From Anaeramoeba flamelloides (Eukaryota; Metamonada; Anaeramoebidae), in contig JANTQA010000023.1 of NCBI GenBank assembly GCA_027625915.1, positions 23,684,001-23,748,000 of the forward strand: a stretch of 64,000 nt of DNA, read 5' to 3'. Position 1 is the stretch's first letter; the number at the start of each line of letters is the position of its first letter. Under the pieces are notes generated by a model that saw nothing but the letters and a program-made list of their open reading frames with translations, made no database searches and was not told the DNA's origin. The translations under genes and the position numbers were made by a program. Of the stretch, positions 1 to 11,711 are shown one piece after another.

Positions 1-272
1 TAAACCCCACCATAAAGGTATGGAACAATTTGTTTCGAGATTGATTGTCTTGCAATTTCGATTGCACGATCATAAAATTTAAGTGCTTCGCCAGGCAAAA
101 TTGACTCATCTCCTAAAACTGTTAATGCTTGAACACAATTTGAATCAATACTAAGTGCCTTTTTTGCAAGACTAGTTAGTGTTATTCGATCTGTTTCGAT
201 TTTTAATTGCTCTTGTATTTCTTCAAGTTTGTTTAAGTGATTATGGCTATCTTTCACATATTTGTTTGTCAT
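1..272 (-). CDS. TPR-like protein, N-terminal part (runs off window)
   Basis: The minus strand is open from an ATG at 272 to the window edge, about 90 residues. The ATG is the first after an in-frame stop upstream. The protein starts MTNKYVKDSHNHLNKLEEIQ, a charged helix, followed by a helix-turn-helix pattern (KKALSIDSNCVQALTVLGDE, then EALKFYDRAIEIA) that matches the spacing and the Ala/Leu/Tyr positions of tetratricopeptide repeats. A similar layout is known in ST7-type and other TPR scaffold proteins, so it is probably a protein-interaction scaffold. Only one and a half repeats are visible, so the family cannot be settled. Base composition is less AT-rich than the flank, as for the other real genes here. 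Confidence 0.6.
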   Translation of the reverse strand, partial: MTNKYVKDSHNHLNKLEEIQEQLKIETDRITLTSLAKKALSIDSNCVQALTVLGDESILPGEALKFYDRAIEIARQSISKQIVPYLYGGV

Positions 273-1949
273 TAAATGATGAAAATTTGATTCAGAAGTA
301 CTCACAAAAACAAGGTTTTGAAGATTTTTTTTCCTAGACAAAATTTGGAAAGGTTTTTAGGAAAAGCAGAAGCAACAGAAAAATAAAAAAAAAAAAATTA
401 AATCAAAAGTAAAAGAGTGAAAAATGGTTTTTTGTTTTGTTTTTGATATTTAAAGCTAAAGAAAGGATTAAAAAAAGCAGTCTGTTATTTAAATCATGTC
501 TTATATTTTCTTTTACAATGTGGATTTTGTATTTGAATTGGTACACGCCAAGAAATGTTGTGTGTTTTTAGTCGATTATCCATTTTTTTAATAGTTTTGT
601 ATAAAACATTTAATTGGTTTAAGTGTCAATTCGATTTTGCAACCTTTTATTGGTATTCAAAATTTTAAATTTAGTGGACTATTTTCTAAGTTCGGGATCA
701 GGAAATTAAAGAAATAATTTTTAAAATATTTTTGAAGCTATTAGTATTTTATGAACAAATAAAGATTTTGGTTAAGGTTGACAACCCCTCAAAAATGAAA
801 AAATATTATCCTGCGTACTAGGTACATTGATTATTTTTTTGGTCTTACTTGATTGATATGCAACCTAATATCAATTTTAATAATTGATAAAAAAAGATAA
901 TTTTTTTTTATTTTTACATTTTTTTTTTGGAGCTTAATCTTTTCTTTTATTGTAAAGAAGAAGAATTCAAAAGGAAAAAGATCAAGTAATTACTTATTAA
1001 GACTGAGATAACGAAAAACTAAAGTATGGGTAACTTGAAAATAAAAACGAAAAAGCCAACACAAAAAATAACCAAAGGGTTAAAACAAACCACATCAAAA
1101 AAAAAAAAAAAGAAATTACAACACTTAAACAAAGATTCGCAAATAAAATAAAAGATTGATTATCAAATAAAACTAAGAAAAATTGTGGTTAACTGTGATT
1201 TTGTGGTATTCTTAAATAAATAATAGCATTTTTTTTTTTTTTTTTTTTGGATCTTTTATCAATATCTTCTTAGAAACTCTTTTTAATTTTAATTTTTTCT
1301 TTTCTTTTTCTTTTTTCTTCGATTGGATTTAACAAAATTTTGTATTCATTTTTTTTTTCCCTTGGTTTTTTCTTTTCAAGTTCGATTTTTTCTTCGAAAA
1401 TCATAAAAAAAAAATTGATGAGACTACTTTCACTGAACAAGTACCAACAATAATATCTTGAGCTTAAATTTATCCACCTAAAAAACAAGTATAATGACAT
1501 ATAGAGTATAATTTACACTTCTTCAATAATCATTATAATGAAATGAATATTTAAAATTTAAGGTAATAAATTATGAATTGAGGAATAAAATCCAATCAGT
1601 TTGACAGTTGTATAAGAAAAAAAAATTTGGAGTGAATTTTCATAGAATTGACTATTTTTACAAAGAAAATGTATTTTTATTTGTAAATAAAATATGATTT
1701 TTTTAAAATTCTACACTACAAAACGATTTTCCAGTCAAATATAACAAATTGTTAGAAGTAAATTACTTGTGATGAAAAGGTTTGAATTTGTATTAAAGGA
1801 AAAATTTATTATATTTATTTCAAAATTCAAATCATTTTTTCACATTTTTACTTTTTTTTTTCGATTTTTTTTTGATAACGTAATTCATTTGTAAATGTTT
1901 TTTAATTACAAGATCAATAACCACTTGATAAAAACCCGTTATTTTATTA
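273..1949. other. Intergenic, nothing recognised
   Basis: AT-rich sequence with homopolymer A and T runs. Short open frames here are rich in Lys, Phe and Ile and look like chance. It would contain the promoter of the TPR-like gene on the minus strand, but no motif stands out. Confidence 0.55.
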
Positions 1950-2146
1950 AAGTCAGTTTCACTTTTAAGGCACAAACTTTCAACGAAATTTAAGGCACAA
2001 AAAAAATCTCAAATTAAAGCACAAAATTCAAATTCTAGTAAAAATAAATTGTAAAATAAAAAATTCCAAATTTTGTGCCTTAATTTGAGATTTTTTTGTG
2101 CCTTAAATTTCGTTGAAAGTTTGTACCTTAAAAGTGAAACTGACTG
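1950..2146. repeat. Family A palindromic MITE, copy A1
   Basis: A 197-bp near-perfect inverted repeat. Both ends read (C/A)AGTCAGTTTCACTTTTAA going inwards, continue with matching AAGGCACAAACTTTCAACG blocks, and are flanked by TA on each side. TA duplication and a CAGT-type terminus are what Tc1/mariner-mobilised MITEs show. There is no coding capacity. Confidence 0.8.
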
Positions 2147-3420
2147 TATTACTAAAATGGTAAAAACGATAGTAGAGAAATAATATTGATTTATATTACA
2201 ATTTTCTTCGGGTTACAATTGAAGATCAACATGATCATTATGAATTTTCATATTAAGCCATAAGAATTAAGGTTTGACTAATTTTATGAAAAAACTTTGA
2301 TTTTTTAGTTTTATTTCATAGAGATACCAACAATTATCTGAAATTATATAATTCTTCTGAATTTGTATTTTTTCTTCAAAGGCCAATTATAAAAAAATAA
2401 TTGATATTTGAAAAAAAAGGATTCGACATTTATACTAAAACAAAGTTTAAAATAAAGATATATCTGAGAATTAACGAAATTATAACTCAAAAATTTAAAA
2501 TAAATTATTTTTTCAATAAAGTGATTAAAATTCTAAGATTTCTTCTAAATAATACATAAAAAATTTCTTAAAAAAAACTTTTTTTCAAAATTTAAAAATT
2601 TTTTATATTTTTTTTTCATTTTTTGTAATTTCTTTTAATTTTTGAAAAAATAGAATATGAATTTTGAAAACTTTAAAGAATGAATAAAAATTGATTTTAA
2701 TTGATTCTATTTTGATAAAATTTTGTTCAACTGCTATCAAATTTTTTCTTTATTTAATTATCCATATATCAATTCGTTTTATTGGAATATTTAGAATTGA
2801 AAAGATCAATAATGAAAAATAATAACAAAATAAAAAATTTATTTCAAAATCAAAACTTTCCAATCTAAAAATAAAAATATGTTTTCCCATTAACAAGAAT
2901 TAACTTAATTAGTAATTTTAAAAAATATGTCATTTTTTTTAGTTTATATTGGAAAAATGCGAATTCTTTTTAGAATTTCAAAAAATATACCCAAATGAAT
3001 AAATTGTTTAAGTGAGGTTAACTTAACTATTCCATAATCTAAAAAAAATTACAAAAAAAGTGAATTTTGGGATCTAAACAAGATTTAATTTTATTATTAA
3101 AAAATAATACTTCCCTAATACAAATAAATAACTTTCATTTTCTCTTAATTCCATATTTTGGAATTTTTAAGTGAAAAAAAGAAATTTGCTCAATATTATC
3201 TTTTATTTATTTATCATAAAATTGTAATAATAATTCAAAGGAACTAATTAATAAACCAATACATTATATTTTAAATTACTAATATTATAATAATATTTCT
3301 AATTTCAAAAATTATTCAAATAAACAAAGATCTTTTTTATATTAAAAATGAAAAAATAAATAATTGGTTACAAACTATTTTAAAAAGAAGGAATTAGATT
3401 TTATCTATATCATCATCTTT
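2147..3420. other. Intergenic, nothing recognised
   Basis: No exon-like segment, RNA gene or clear repeat seen. AT-rich with many short A and T runs. Confidence 0.5.
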
Positions 3421-3459
3421 TTCCTTTAATATTATTATTTATCTACGAATTTTTCCTTG

Positions 3460-4810
3460 AAAAAAATGAAACTTTTAGTTCATTATGTACAAATATTTAC
3501 AGATGACTTAATTTTACTTATGGTACGACAAATCCCTGAAATTGACAAAAAAAATATTTATTGAGAGAAAGGAGTAATCAAAGAAAATTTACTAAATAAA
3601 AAAGACAAGAAGAAAAATAATTAAAATATTAAAGTAAAAAAATATTATATAATTAACATGACCATATTAAAAATTATCCACCTCCTGAAACAGTCGGATT
3701 AAAATTCTGATAGAAATATTATCAACAATAGATAAAAATTCCACAAACGGTGATTAATAAATTGGCATTCCACAACTCTGAAAATCCGGGCAAATTGACC
3801 TAAAGTTATTATTATTTTATAAAATTTTCCAAGAGTTTAGAAGGAATCCAAATATTGAAAAAAAGTTAAAATCAATTAAATATATGTAATAAAGTATTTA
3901 GGTATTTGGTATGAAAAAAAAACGAAATTTATAAAAAAAACTTTAAAAAAAGTAAAATTGAGTTTTATCAAAAAATCAAAATGATTTTTAACAAAAAAAT
4001 AGCTAATAGAGTAAAATTACAATTATTTAAATCAATATACATTAGTCAATTATTGTATCAACCAATTATTTTTATTTTAATACAAAAAAAATTCAATATG
4101 ATAGATGTTCAGATAAATAAAAAAGTAACAAAATTATTGACAATTAACACATATTCTCAGCAAATAATTTATAAAACTGAAACAAAAATTGACCATGTAA
4201 GAATTTCAATATACAAAAAAAAGATTTAAACTCAAAAAGAAATTAGAAATTTTTGGTTTTGAAAAAATATCAAAAAATTAAAAATTTTCAAAAAAAGACA
4301 ATGAAAATATTAATTTGAAAGTAGAAAGTCTAAAACTACAAAATCGGAACCTTCATCAATTTAAAGAAAATTTAATAATAGACAGTTCTAGGTGTAAAAG
4401 CCAGGAATATTTAAAAATTATTAGGTATAATAATAATATAAACAAACAGTCGTGTCATCAAGTGCCTAGCTTTTCCAGGTTTCAAATGAATAGAGTAAAA
4501 TCTTTGATTTTACTCAATTATTTTGAATTCTGGAAAAGTTAACATCCGTTTTTTTTTTTTATTTAAGAAATAAACAGAAAATTTTATAAATTTTCTATTT
4601 ATTTCTTGATTTAAAAAAACCTAAAGACAATTAATATTTAAAATAGAAATGTTCTACTTCCATCTTATAAAAATAAAATTTCACAAAGTATCTCAATAAT
4701 ATTCTTGTGTTTCTAGAAGAATAATAAAAAAAAAAACAAAATCATGTAATTTATGCAGAAAATACTTCAACTTAGAAATAGTTGAAGATATACACCATTT
4801 TTTTATGTAG
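3460..4810 (+). mobile_element. Decayed LINE (non-LTR retrotransposon), RT to zinc-knuckle part
   Basis: Several landmarks of a LINE ORF2 occur in order on the plus strand. At about 3467-3565 there is an RT palm motif, IFTDDLILLM, with the catalytic Asp pair. At about 3905 a GIWYEK piece corresponds to the YLG-W region after the palm. At 3981-4229 an open stretch holds KLQLFKSIYISQLLYQPIIF, the usual helical region downstream of RT. At about 4740-4806 CNLCRKYF followed by IHHFF is the zinc-binding region after RT. The pieces lie in different frames with stops, so the copy is dead. A pair of family D hairpins sits inside it near 4465-4625. No endonuclease domain or poly-A tail was found. Confidence 0.6.
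4463..4625. repeat. Family D hairpins, one of each type
   Basis: Two adjacent small hairpins. Type 1 (about 4467-4541) pairs GAGTAAAATC with GATTTTACTC across TTT and extends outward to CTTTTCCAG and CTGGAAAAG. Type 2 (about 4550-4620) pairs GAAATAAACAGAAAATTT with its near complement. They follow a linker reading TCAAGTGCCTAGC. Confidence 0.65.
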
Positions 4811-4812
4811 AT

Positions 4813-4912
4813 CGTGTCGTCAAGTGCCTAGCTTTTCTATAATTTAGTAGAATGGAGAAAAATCAAATATTTCACTCAATTCTTTTAAATTAAAAAAAAA
4901 CCTAAAGACGCC
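4813..4912. repeat. Family D hairpin, type 1
   Basis: Starts with the same GTCGTCAAGTGCCTAGC linker as the previous cluster and continues as a degenerate type 1 hairpin ending in AAAAAACCTAAAGACG. Confidence 0.55.
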
Positions 4913-5104
4913 CATTCTATAAAGAAAATGGGAAAATTTGAATTAAACATTTGATTCAAATCCACAAAAACAATAAAAACAATATCTTTAATATTATTCA
5001 AAATAAAGTATCATTATTTATTGTGTTATTAGTTAATGTTAAAGAAAATAATGATTCTTAATTGAAATTTCGAAATAAAAATTTAATAATTAATTAATTT
5101 CAGT

Positions 5105-5395
5105 CAAGTTCTTTGGTTTTCCTGGGGTTATCTGTTTTTTTTTTTTTTTTTTGTAAAATCAATAGATTTTCGGTAGGTTTTTTTTACTTTTTGAAATAAA
5201 CAGAAAATTTTAATAAATTTTCGGTTTATTTCAAAAAGCAAAAAAAACCTAGAACACTTCACAAATAAACAGTTAACCCAAGAAAACCTAACAAAAAGTT
5301 CCCTGTTTTTTGATATTTAAGAAATAAACCGAAAATTAAATAAAATTGCCCTTTATTTCTTTTAAATTCAGGAAAAGTTAGGGCTGTAAGAGGAA
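5105..5395. repeat. Family D hairpin cluster, mainly type 2
   Basis: Two type 2 hairpins at about 5177-5260 (GAAATAAACAGAAAATTT paired with AATTTTCGGTTTATTTC, bounded by AGGTTTTTTTT and AAAAAAAACCT) and about 5305-5390, with CCTGGGGTTA and TTAACCCAAG as an outer inverted pair. Confidence 0.6.
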
Positions 5396-6198
5396 ATTAA
5401 TTCACCCCCTTCAAAATAAAAAAAAAATAATCTTAAAAATTTTCATGGAATTACTTTTATATGACAACACGAGGAAAAAAGTGAAACACATAAAAAAGTT
5501 TAAACACGATTTTTAATTATTATCACAATAGAAAACAAAAAAAAAAACAAAACCAATTAATATAAGCAACAAATTAACTTCAAAGAATAATCTATTTTAT
5601 TAATTTCAAATGAATCAATAAAAAAATTTTCAATCTCCTTGATTATCGAAATTGTTCAGTTGGTTTTGGAGATCAAGAAAATAGTCGAATTTTTTCAACA
5701 AATTTTTAATAATTGATCAATCAAAGAAAAACCCAGACCTATAAATAGTATTAAAAAAACTGTCATTGTGTTTAATTCTCTATTTTGTCTTAAATCATCT
5801 ATTTTTTCCTTTCAAAATTGATCTTAATTTTCATTTTTAGGTTCTGTGATTCTATCAATGTTCCCAATTAAAAACTTTGTTGAATTTTTTTCCCCTGTTT
5901 TCCCTTTTCCCCCAAATGGTTACTTTTTTTTTTCAAGATCAAAAATAAAATAGAGTAACATAAATAATTTATCTTTGAACTATTTTGACTTTTTATTCCA
6001 ATCAAAATCTGGATTAAAGATAAATAATAAAATAAATTTAAAACATATCAATATCATTTTAAATCATTTATTTTAAACTCGAGAAAATTTAGGCCAATCC
6101 GGGTCGCTAGGCGATATATATCTATCTGTCTATAATAAGATTGATCAGTATAGGTTATTATTTGTAAAATAAATAAATATTTTTTTCAAATTTGTGAT
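5396..6198. other. Intergenic, nothing recognised
   Basis: AT-rich spacer between the hairpin cluster and the 3' end of the minus-strand gene at 6.2 kb. No exon or repeat seen. Confidence 0.5.
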
Positions 6199-7713
6199 TT
6201 ATTTTTTTTTCATTAAAGAGGGTGGAGGTGGTAAAATTTTTCTTTTTTTTTTTTTCTTCCTTCTCAAATTATTTTGATGTATTGTGTTTTTATTGTTTTT
6301 TACCTCCTTGAACTGCATTTGATCGTTTTCTTTTTTAATTTCTTGACTATTTTGAAATTTTTTGCTGTGCTCATTCTCATTTCTCTTTTCATTATCCTTG
6401 TTCTTGATGGCTTGTAAATTATTTTTCGCATTCATTTTTTCAACTAATTCAATAAATGATTCTAATTTATTTCTGATCTCTTTACAATCCAATTCAAAGG
6501 ATTCAACACGATCAAGAACTTTTTCTAATGTTTGGGTATCCCTTTCGTCTTTACAATTTTGTACTAAATTAAATAATTCTTCTGTTGTTGTTAACAGTTG
6601 CTGCATCGTATCGGTAATTTGGACTTGCGAAGATAGGTGATCAATGATTTCCGTTGAGTCTTGGAACACTGTTTGGAAAAAGGAATAGCTATTGTCGTCG
6701 GCGGTTATACAGAAATCTAACAGCCTTGTAAAGACTTGAATAAGGACAGAGATCACCTTTACTATATCGGGATTCATTAAGTCTGTATTTAAGCTATCTA
6801 CAAATTTGTCATAAACACGTGATACACCATCTAATTGTTTCAAAATAAGCAAATGCGCTTCACATATTTGATCGGAATATTCCTTGTCTAAGCCCATTTC
6901 TTTTTTGGAACCAACACTCTCCGATTTTGTATTTTCCTTTGTTTCTCTTGTTTCATTTGTTTGTGTTGTTGCTCCGCTATTATTTAATTCGTTATTACTA
7001 TTATTTTGTTCTTTCTCATTCCTTTGCTGGATTTTCTTGCCTTCCTGATCTGAAAAGTTCTCTTTTTTTTTCTCTGTGCGATCCATCGACAATTGTGAAG
7101 AATTGTTTGTTTGTGGTTTTGTTTTGGTAATATTTTTTTGTTGAGATACACTGTCAAGATTTTCCTTTTTTTCTTTTTTTTGAGGCCCACTCAGTATTTG
7201 TTCTTGAGAGTCATTTAGATTTGTTAAATTAGATTGCTGTAAATTTAATTTCTTATTTGTTGTTTTTTCTTTTAACTTTTTTGGCTTGAGAGTTTCTGTT
7301 TGGATGTTGTTGGAAGGTAAATGATTTTGCTTATTCGTGGTTTCTTGTTTTTCGATTTTTTTTTCTTGGATCGGTTTTTGTGTTTTTTCTTGTTTCTCTG
7401 TTTGCGGTTGGTTGTTTATTTTTTTTGTTTCGAGACTTTTTGGTTGTTTCAATTCTTGAACTTCATTTTCTAATTCTTCAGTTGACTTTTCCATAGACAT
7501 TTTCATCTCCTCAAGTGCAAGTACAAAATCCTCTTCTAACATTTTTTTCCAATCTTGTTCGTAATTTGTTTCTGTTTTGCCAATTTAATAAGTAAAAAGA
7601 AAAAAAAAAGAATGTATCAAACAGAGATTAATTCGACAGCTCAACTGAAATAAGAAAAAAAAAAAACAAAAAACTATACCCTCAAAGTTAAGATCCACAA
7701 AAGGGTTTGTCAT
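6199..7713 (-). CDS. Unknown protein: Lys/Glu/Asn-rich linker plus helical domain
   Basis: Two exons. Exon 1 is 7713-7680 (MTNPFVDLNFE) and exon 2 is 7571-6199. The intron runs from GTATAG to GCAAAACAG and both ends are phase 1, joining to ...NFEETNYEQDWKKMLEED. The predicted length is 468 residues. The first 60 residues are helical (EELENEVQELK). Residues about 60-230 are low-complexity Lys/Gln/Asn/Thr. Residues about 235-380 form a Leu-rich all-helical block (CEAHLLILKQLDGV, FTRLLDFCITADDNSYSFFQ, TTTEELFNLVQNC). The tail is basic and ends RRKKKKKRKILPPPPSLMKKK, split here as RRKKKKKRK then ILPPPPSLM. I do not recognise the family. The helical block and proline-rich tail suggest a cytoplasmic scaffold, but that is a guess. 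The start is preferred over the later Met because it completes a clean splice junction. Confidence 0.75.
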
Positions 7714-7924
7714 TTCAAAATCTATTATTTTCAAAAAACTATAAAAATAAAAAATGTTGAATTTATATACAAATAGCCTTATTACTTGAAAAAAGCCTTT
7801 AGAGTTTTAAAAAAAATCCTGAAAATTATCTCAAAGCTTCTTAAAACCCTAAAAACTATAACAACAAAAAAAAATATTGTATTTGTATATTTGGGGAGAA
7901 TATTTAATTTCTTGAAAAAACTTT

Positions 7925-8471
7925 AGGGTTCCCAATACATGAAATTTGAAAAATGCATATAAGAGTATAAAGTGTGGTGATTTGTTATTTTGGTTCTTAG
8001 ATAATCGAATTTATGACTTAGTATGAGTTTTAATCGTCGTTCAAAAAAGCATTTATTTTTATTTTTTTTTTTTTAAAAACCAAATTGAAGGTCTGTAAGG
8101 CAAATTTGTCGGAGATAAGTTATAAAAAAATGTGGTTTTTAGGTTGTTGATTAAAATTTTTTCTTTATGATGGTTTTTTGTGGAGCTTTGGAAAAATATT
8201 TTTTTTTTTAATTAATTGGCAAAAAGGAAATAAATATTTATATTGGCAACCTAATAATCAAAATTTATTAAATACTTGCCTTCTAACCTATTAGTGTTAG
8301 ACTCATCAATAATAATTTGGGAATAAAAAATAAATTACCAAAAATTGCCCTTTTGAACCACTATTAAAATCCATACCTAGTAAAAGATCGATTATCTAAG
8401 AACCAAAATAACAAGTCAGCACACTGGATAGAAGAATAATCTTTTTTCAAATTTCAGTGATGGTAAACCTT
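7925..8471. repeat. Family C foldback element, copy C1
   Basis: About 547 bp with long inverted arms. The left arm starts AGGGTTCCCAATACATGAA and the right arm ends GTGATGGTAAACCTT. Inner matching blocks include TTTTGGTTCTTAGATAATCG on the left and ATTATCTAAGAACCAAAA on the right. No coding capacity. The most diverged of three copies. Confidence 0.75.
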
Positions 8472-10084
8472 CTTCTGTCTTTAGATTTATCAAAAATAAA
8501 AGATTTATTAAATGTATAAGTAACCCTTATTCCTAATAAATAGAAAAAAAGGATTCTAAAACAATTAACGGTTTCTAAAATTCAATCAGGGATGAAATAT
8601 TACTTTACGGACTTAATATTTATTTTTTGACATAAAATAATCCTGAGACAAAAGATCTTGTTTTTTTAAAAATTTAATTTCTTTTTTAAAAAAAATATGT
8701 AATTTGAGTTAATTCATTTTTACTATACAAATTGGAAAGTTAACTTGAAAAGGTTTAAAACACTTTTAAATAAAGTGAAACATGGATGAACCCAGAAGAT
8801 TTTGATTTAAAAGTGGGGCCGAATTTCATAAATATATTTTTATATAAAGTTGAAAGAAAGTCAAATTAGAGATCTAAAAAAACCTATTAAATTTGACTCC
8901 TTTCTTCAAGAATTTTTAAAAATTAATTGTATCAATATAAATAATAGATATATATATTCTTTTTTCTATAGAAATATTCAAAAATCATTAAAAACTGAAA
9001 TATTTTGACATTTTTTAATTAATAAACTTTCAAATATTTTTTCCAATTTATTGTATTTTATTTCAACCCCCCCCTCCCCACTATTAATGTTTTTCTTTTC
9101 ATAATTTATTTCACTGTAGATATAAACTCAATTTCATAATAAATATCTCAATTTTTTTTTATTTTTTTATTTTTTTTTATTATTATTTTTAGACGAAAAA
9201 AATAGATTTTTAGTAGATAGAACATAATATTAAAATAACAATTTTTTTATTATAAATAATAACATCAATTTAGAAAAATATCAATTTTCAAAATTTTATT
9301 TTTAATCGTTTAATGATTTTGAAATGGAGTTTACTATTATGTAATTGATAAGATATTGAATCAGAACAAGAAGAAAAAAAAGCATGTTTTTTTTTTTTTT
9401 AGAAACACTTATTATAGACCTTTGGTACACATTATTTTGACTACATGAAATCAAAATTTTATTCAAGATTATTTTTTGTATTTCCAGCTAATTCTATATG
9501 GGTATAAATTCAATCAACCATCTATCAGTACCGGGGTGTATATAATAAATCGGAAAAAAAATTCATGTCATTTCCATATTGCCTTTTCAAACAGAAGTCA
9601 CAAATTACAGCATACTTTTTTAAAAATTCAATTTGTAAAAGGGAAATGAAAATCAATTGAACCCATTGGCTCAAAAATTAATACTAAAGTCAAAGAAATG
9701 TTTGGAAAAGTTTCCAACATTTATTATTATATGAATATTTTTACTTTATCATTAAATCAAACATTTTATTGGCTTATGGAATTAGCGCCAAATTAGGAAG
9801 AAGTATAAAATGAAAGTAAGCTTTTATTGGGTGTAACCAAATTAGTGCTACCTAGTTCAAATGTCTCTAAAAAATTGATTAGTCAAGAAGTAATATTTTT
9901 TGATCTTATCAATCAAAAATAATCGATGTATTAGTAAAAAAACCCAATAATTTCCAAACAAAATCTGCACTTCATCAGAATTTAAATGTTTGAATTATCA
10001 ATATGACGACTCCAAAGTTGCAAAATATATAGCTTGAATTAGTGGGAAAATGTATACTAGTTGCTAAACAATTCAATCTTTTTA
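8472..10084. other. Intergenic, nothing firm
   Basis: No exon seen. A stretch near 9780-9870 (ATTGGGTGT, then ATTAGTGC) resembles the family E end in inverted orientation, but only weakly. Confidence 0.45.
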
Positions 10085-10857
10085 AAAAATAAAAATAATT
10101 AAAGATTAGATAATTTTGAAATAATTTTTTTTGAAATATTGGGAATATATGGATATTACAATTGTGTTTATACAAAGAGAACAAAACTAATCAGTCTTTG
10201 GGTTTTTAGGTTAATGATTATTGAGTAAAACTTTGAAATTCAAAAAATTATCAAAATAGCTATTTTTGTAGGTTTCTAAATCTGAATTATTAAATACCAA
10301 AATACTGTATTTTTAGTTTCTATTTTTGGATTTGGAAAAGGAATTAAATAAAAGTTTTTCAAAATGAAACTTTTTTATTAGTTATCTCTAGCAAAAAATG
10401 TAATCATTTTTAACGAATTAAATAATTAATAAATCTATTTTTTTGATAAATTATTTTGCAAATATTGAAAAATATTGATTTTCAATAACTTTATAAAAAG
10501 GAAACAAAACTAACCAAACCTTGGGTTTTTATTTTGGTGATTATTAAGTCAATCATTGATATGAAAAAATCCAAAAATAGTATCTTTTTGAAGTTCTAAA
10601 TATGAATTTTTAAATACTTTTATTTTGATTTTGGGTTTTCTATTTTTAAATTTGGAAAAGGAATAAAAAAAAAAAAATATTTCCAAAAATGAAAATTTTT
10701 TAATTGTGATCCAGAACAAAAAATGCATAATTTATTGTGTATTAATATTTATAGTAAATATTTTCGAGCTATTTAAGACGTTGCGCACTTATATCATTGA
10801 CACCCAATAACAACATACTTGATTTATGGAAAAATATATTGTGAATCTAATCCCTTC
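10085..10857 (+). repeat. Family E repeat, two tandem units
   Basis: Two head-to-tail units of about 350-400 bp (about 10085-10430 and 10431-10857). Shared landmarks are AACAAAACTAA, then CTTGGGTTTTTA or TTTGGGTTTTTA, then GATTTGGAAAAGGAAT or AATTTGGAAAAGGAAT, then AAAAAATG. A third copy lies at 19.4 kb. No coding capacity and no terminal repeat found. Confidence 0.65.
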
Positions 10858-11410
10858 AGGTTTACAATCCCTGGAATTTGAAAAAAGATTATCTTATGTC
10901 GTTTGTTACCACTTGTTAATTTGGTTCTTAGCTGATCGATCTTGTACTTGGTATGGATTTTAATAGTGGTTCAAAATGTCAATTTTTGACAATTTTTATT
11001 TTTTTTCAGAAATCCGATTTGAAGAGTTTAAGATTAATAGATTGATGGGTGTTCAATAATAACTTTTGAATTTTGGGTTGTAGAAAAGAATCTTGATTTA
11101 TTTTTTTGTCAATTAATTAAATGAAAAAATAAAATTTTTTAAAAGCTCCCAATAAAACCAAACTTAATTAAAATTTTCAATCAACAACCTACAAACCACA
11201 TTATTTTAATAACTTAAGTTCCAGCCAATTAATCTTAAACTCTTCAAATCGGATTTCTGAAAAAAACAAAATAAATTGTCAAAAATTGACATTTTGAACC
11301 ACTATTAAAATCCATACCAAGTACAAGATCGATCAGCTAAGAACCAAATTAACAAGTGGTAACAAACGACACAAGATAATCTTTTTTCAAATTTCAGGGA
11401 TTGTAAACCT
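10858..11410. repeat. Family C foldback element, copy C2
   Basis: The best preserved copy, 553 bp. The left end AGGTTTACAATCCCTGGAA is mirrored by TTTCAGGGATTGTAAACCT. Arms of roughly 190 bp match with few differences, for example AAGATCGATCAGCTAAGAAC on the right against GTTCTTAGCTGATCGATCTT on the left. It sits exactly at the end of the second family E unit. Confidence 0.85.
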
Positions 11411-11711
11411 TAACTGCTTAGAAACTTTGAAAAATTCATTGATCTTCAAAATATTCTATTAAAAGAAATGTTTTAGACATCGAATTCCAAGATTTACAAA
11501 AAGTAAAATTTGATTCAAATTTATTTTAAATATTTTTGAATTTTTGGGTCTACAACTAGTAGCTTCTAAAAAAAAAATCAAAGCAAATTGTCCCTTCAAA
11601 AACTAATCCTTTGTGATGAAGCAAAAGAAAAATGGATTTTCATCGGATCACCGGAAAATAAACATAATTGAATGGTTGTACAATTAACAAGCTAGAACAA
11701 GCACTAGCCAG
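11411..11711. other. Short spacer with a possible coding remnant
   Basis: A frame at about 11584-11667 reads LSLQKLILCDEAKEKWIFIG and ends SPENKHN then stop. It looks like a C-terminal exon but has no detectable partner exons upstream, where repeats lie. Noted only. Confidence 0.25.

Noticed and set aside
4463-5395. CRISPR-like array
   Set aside because: The spaced hairpins are not direct repeats with unique spacers, and the genome is eukaryotic.
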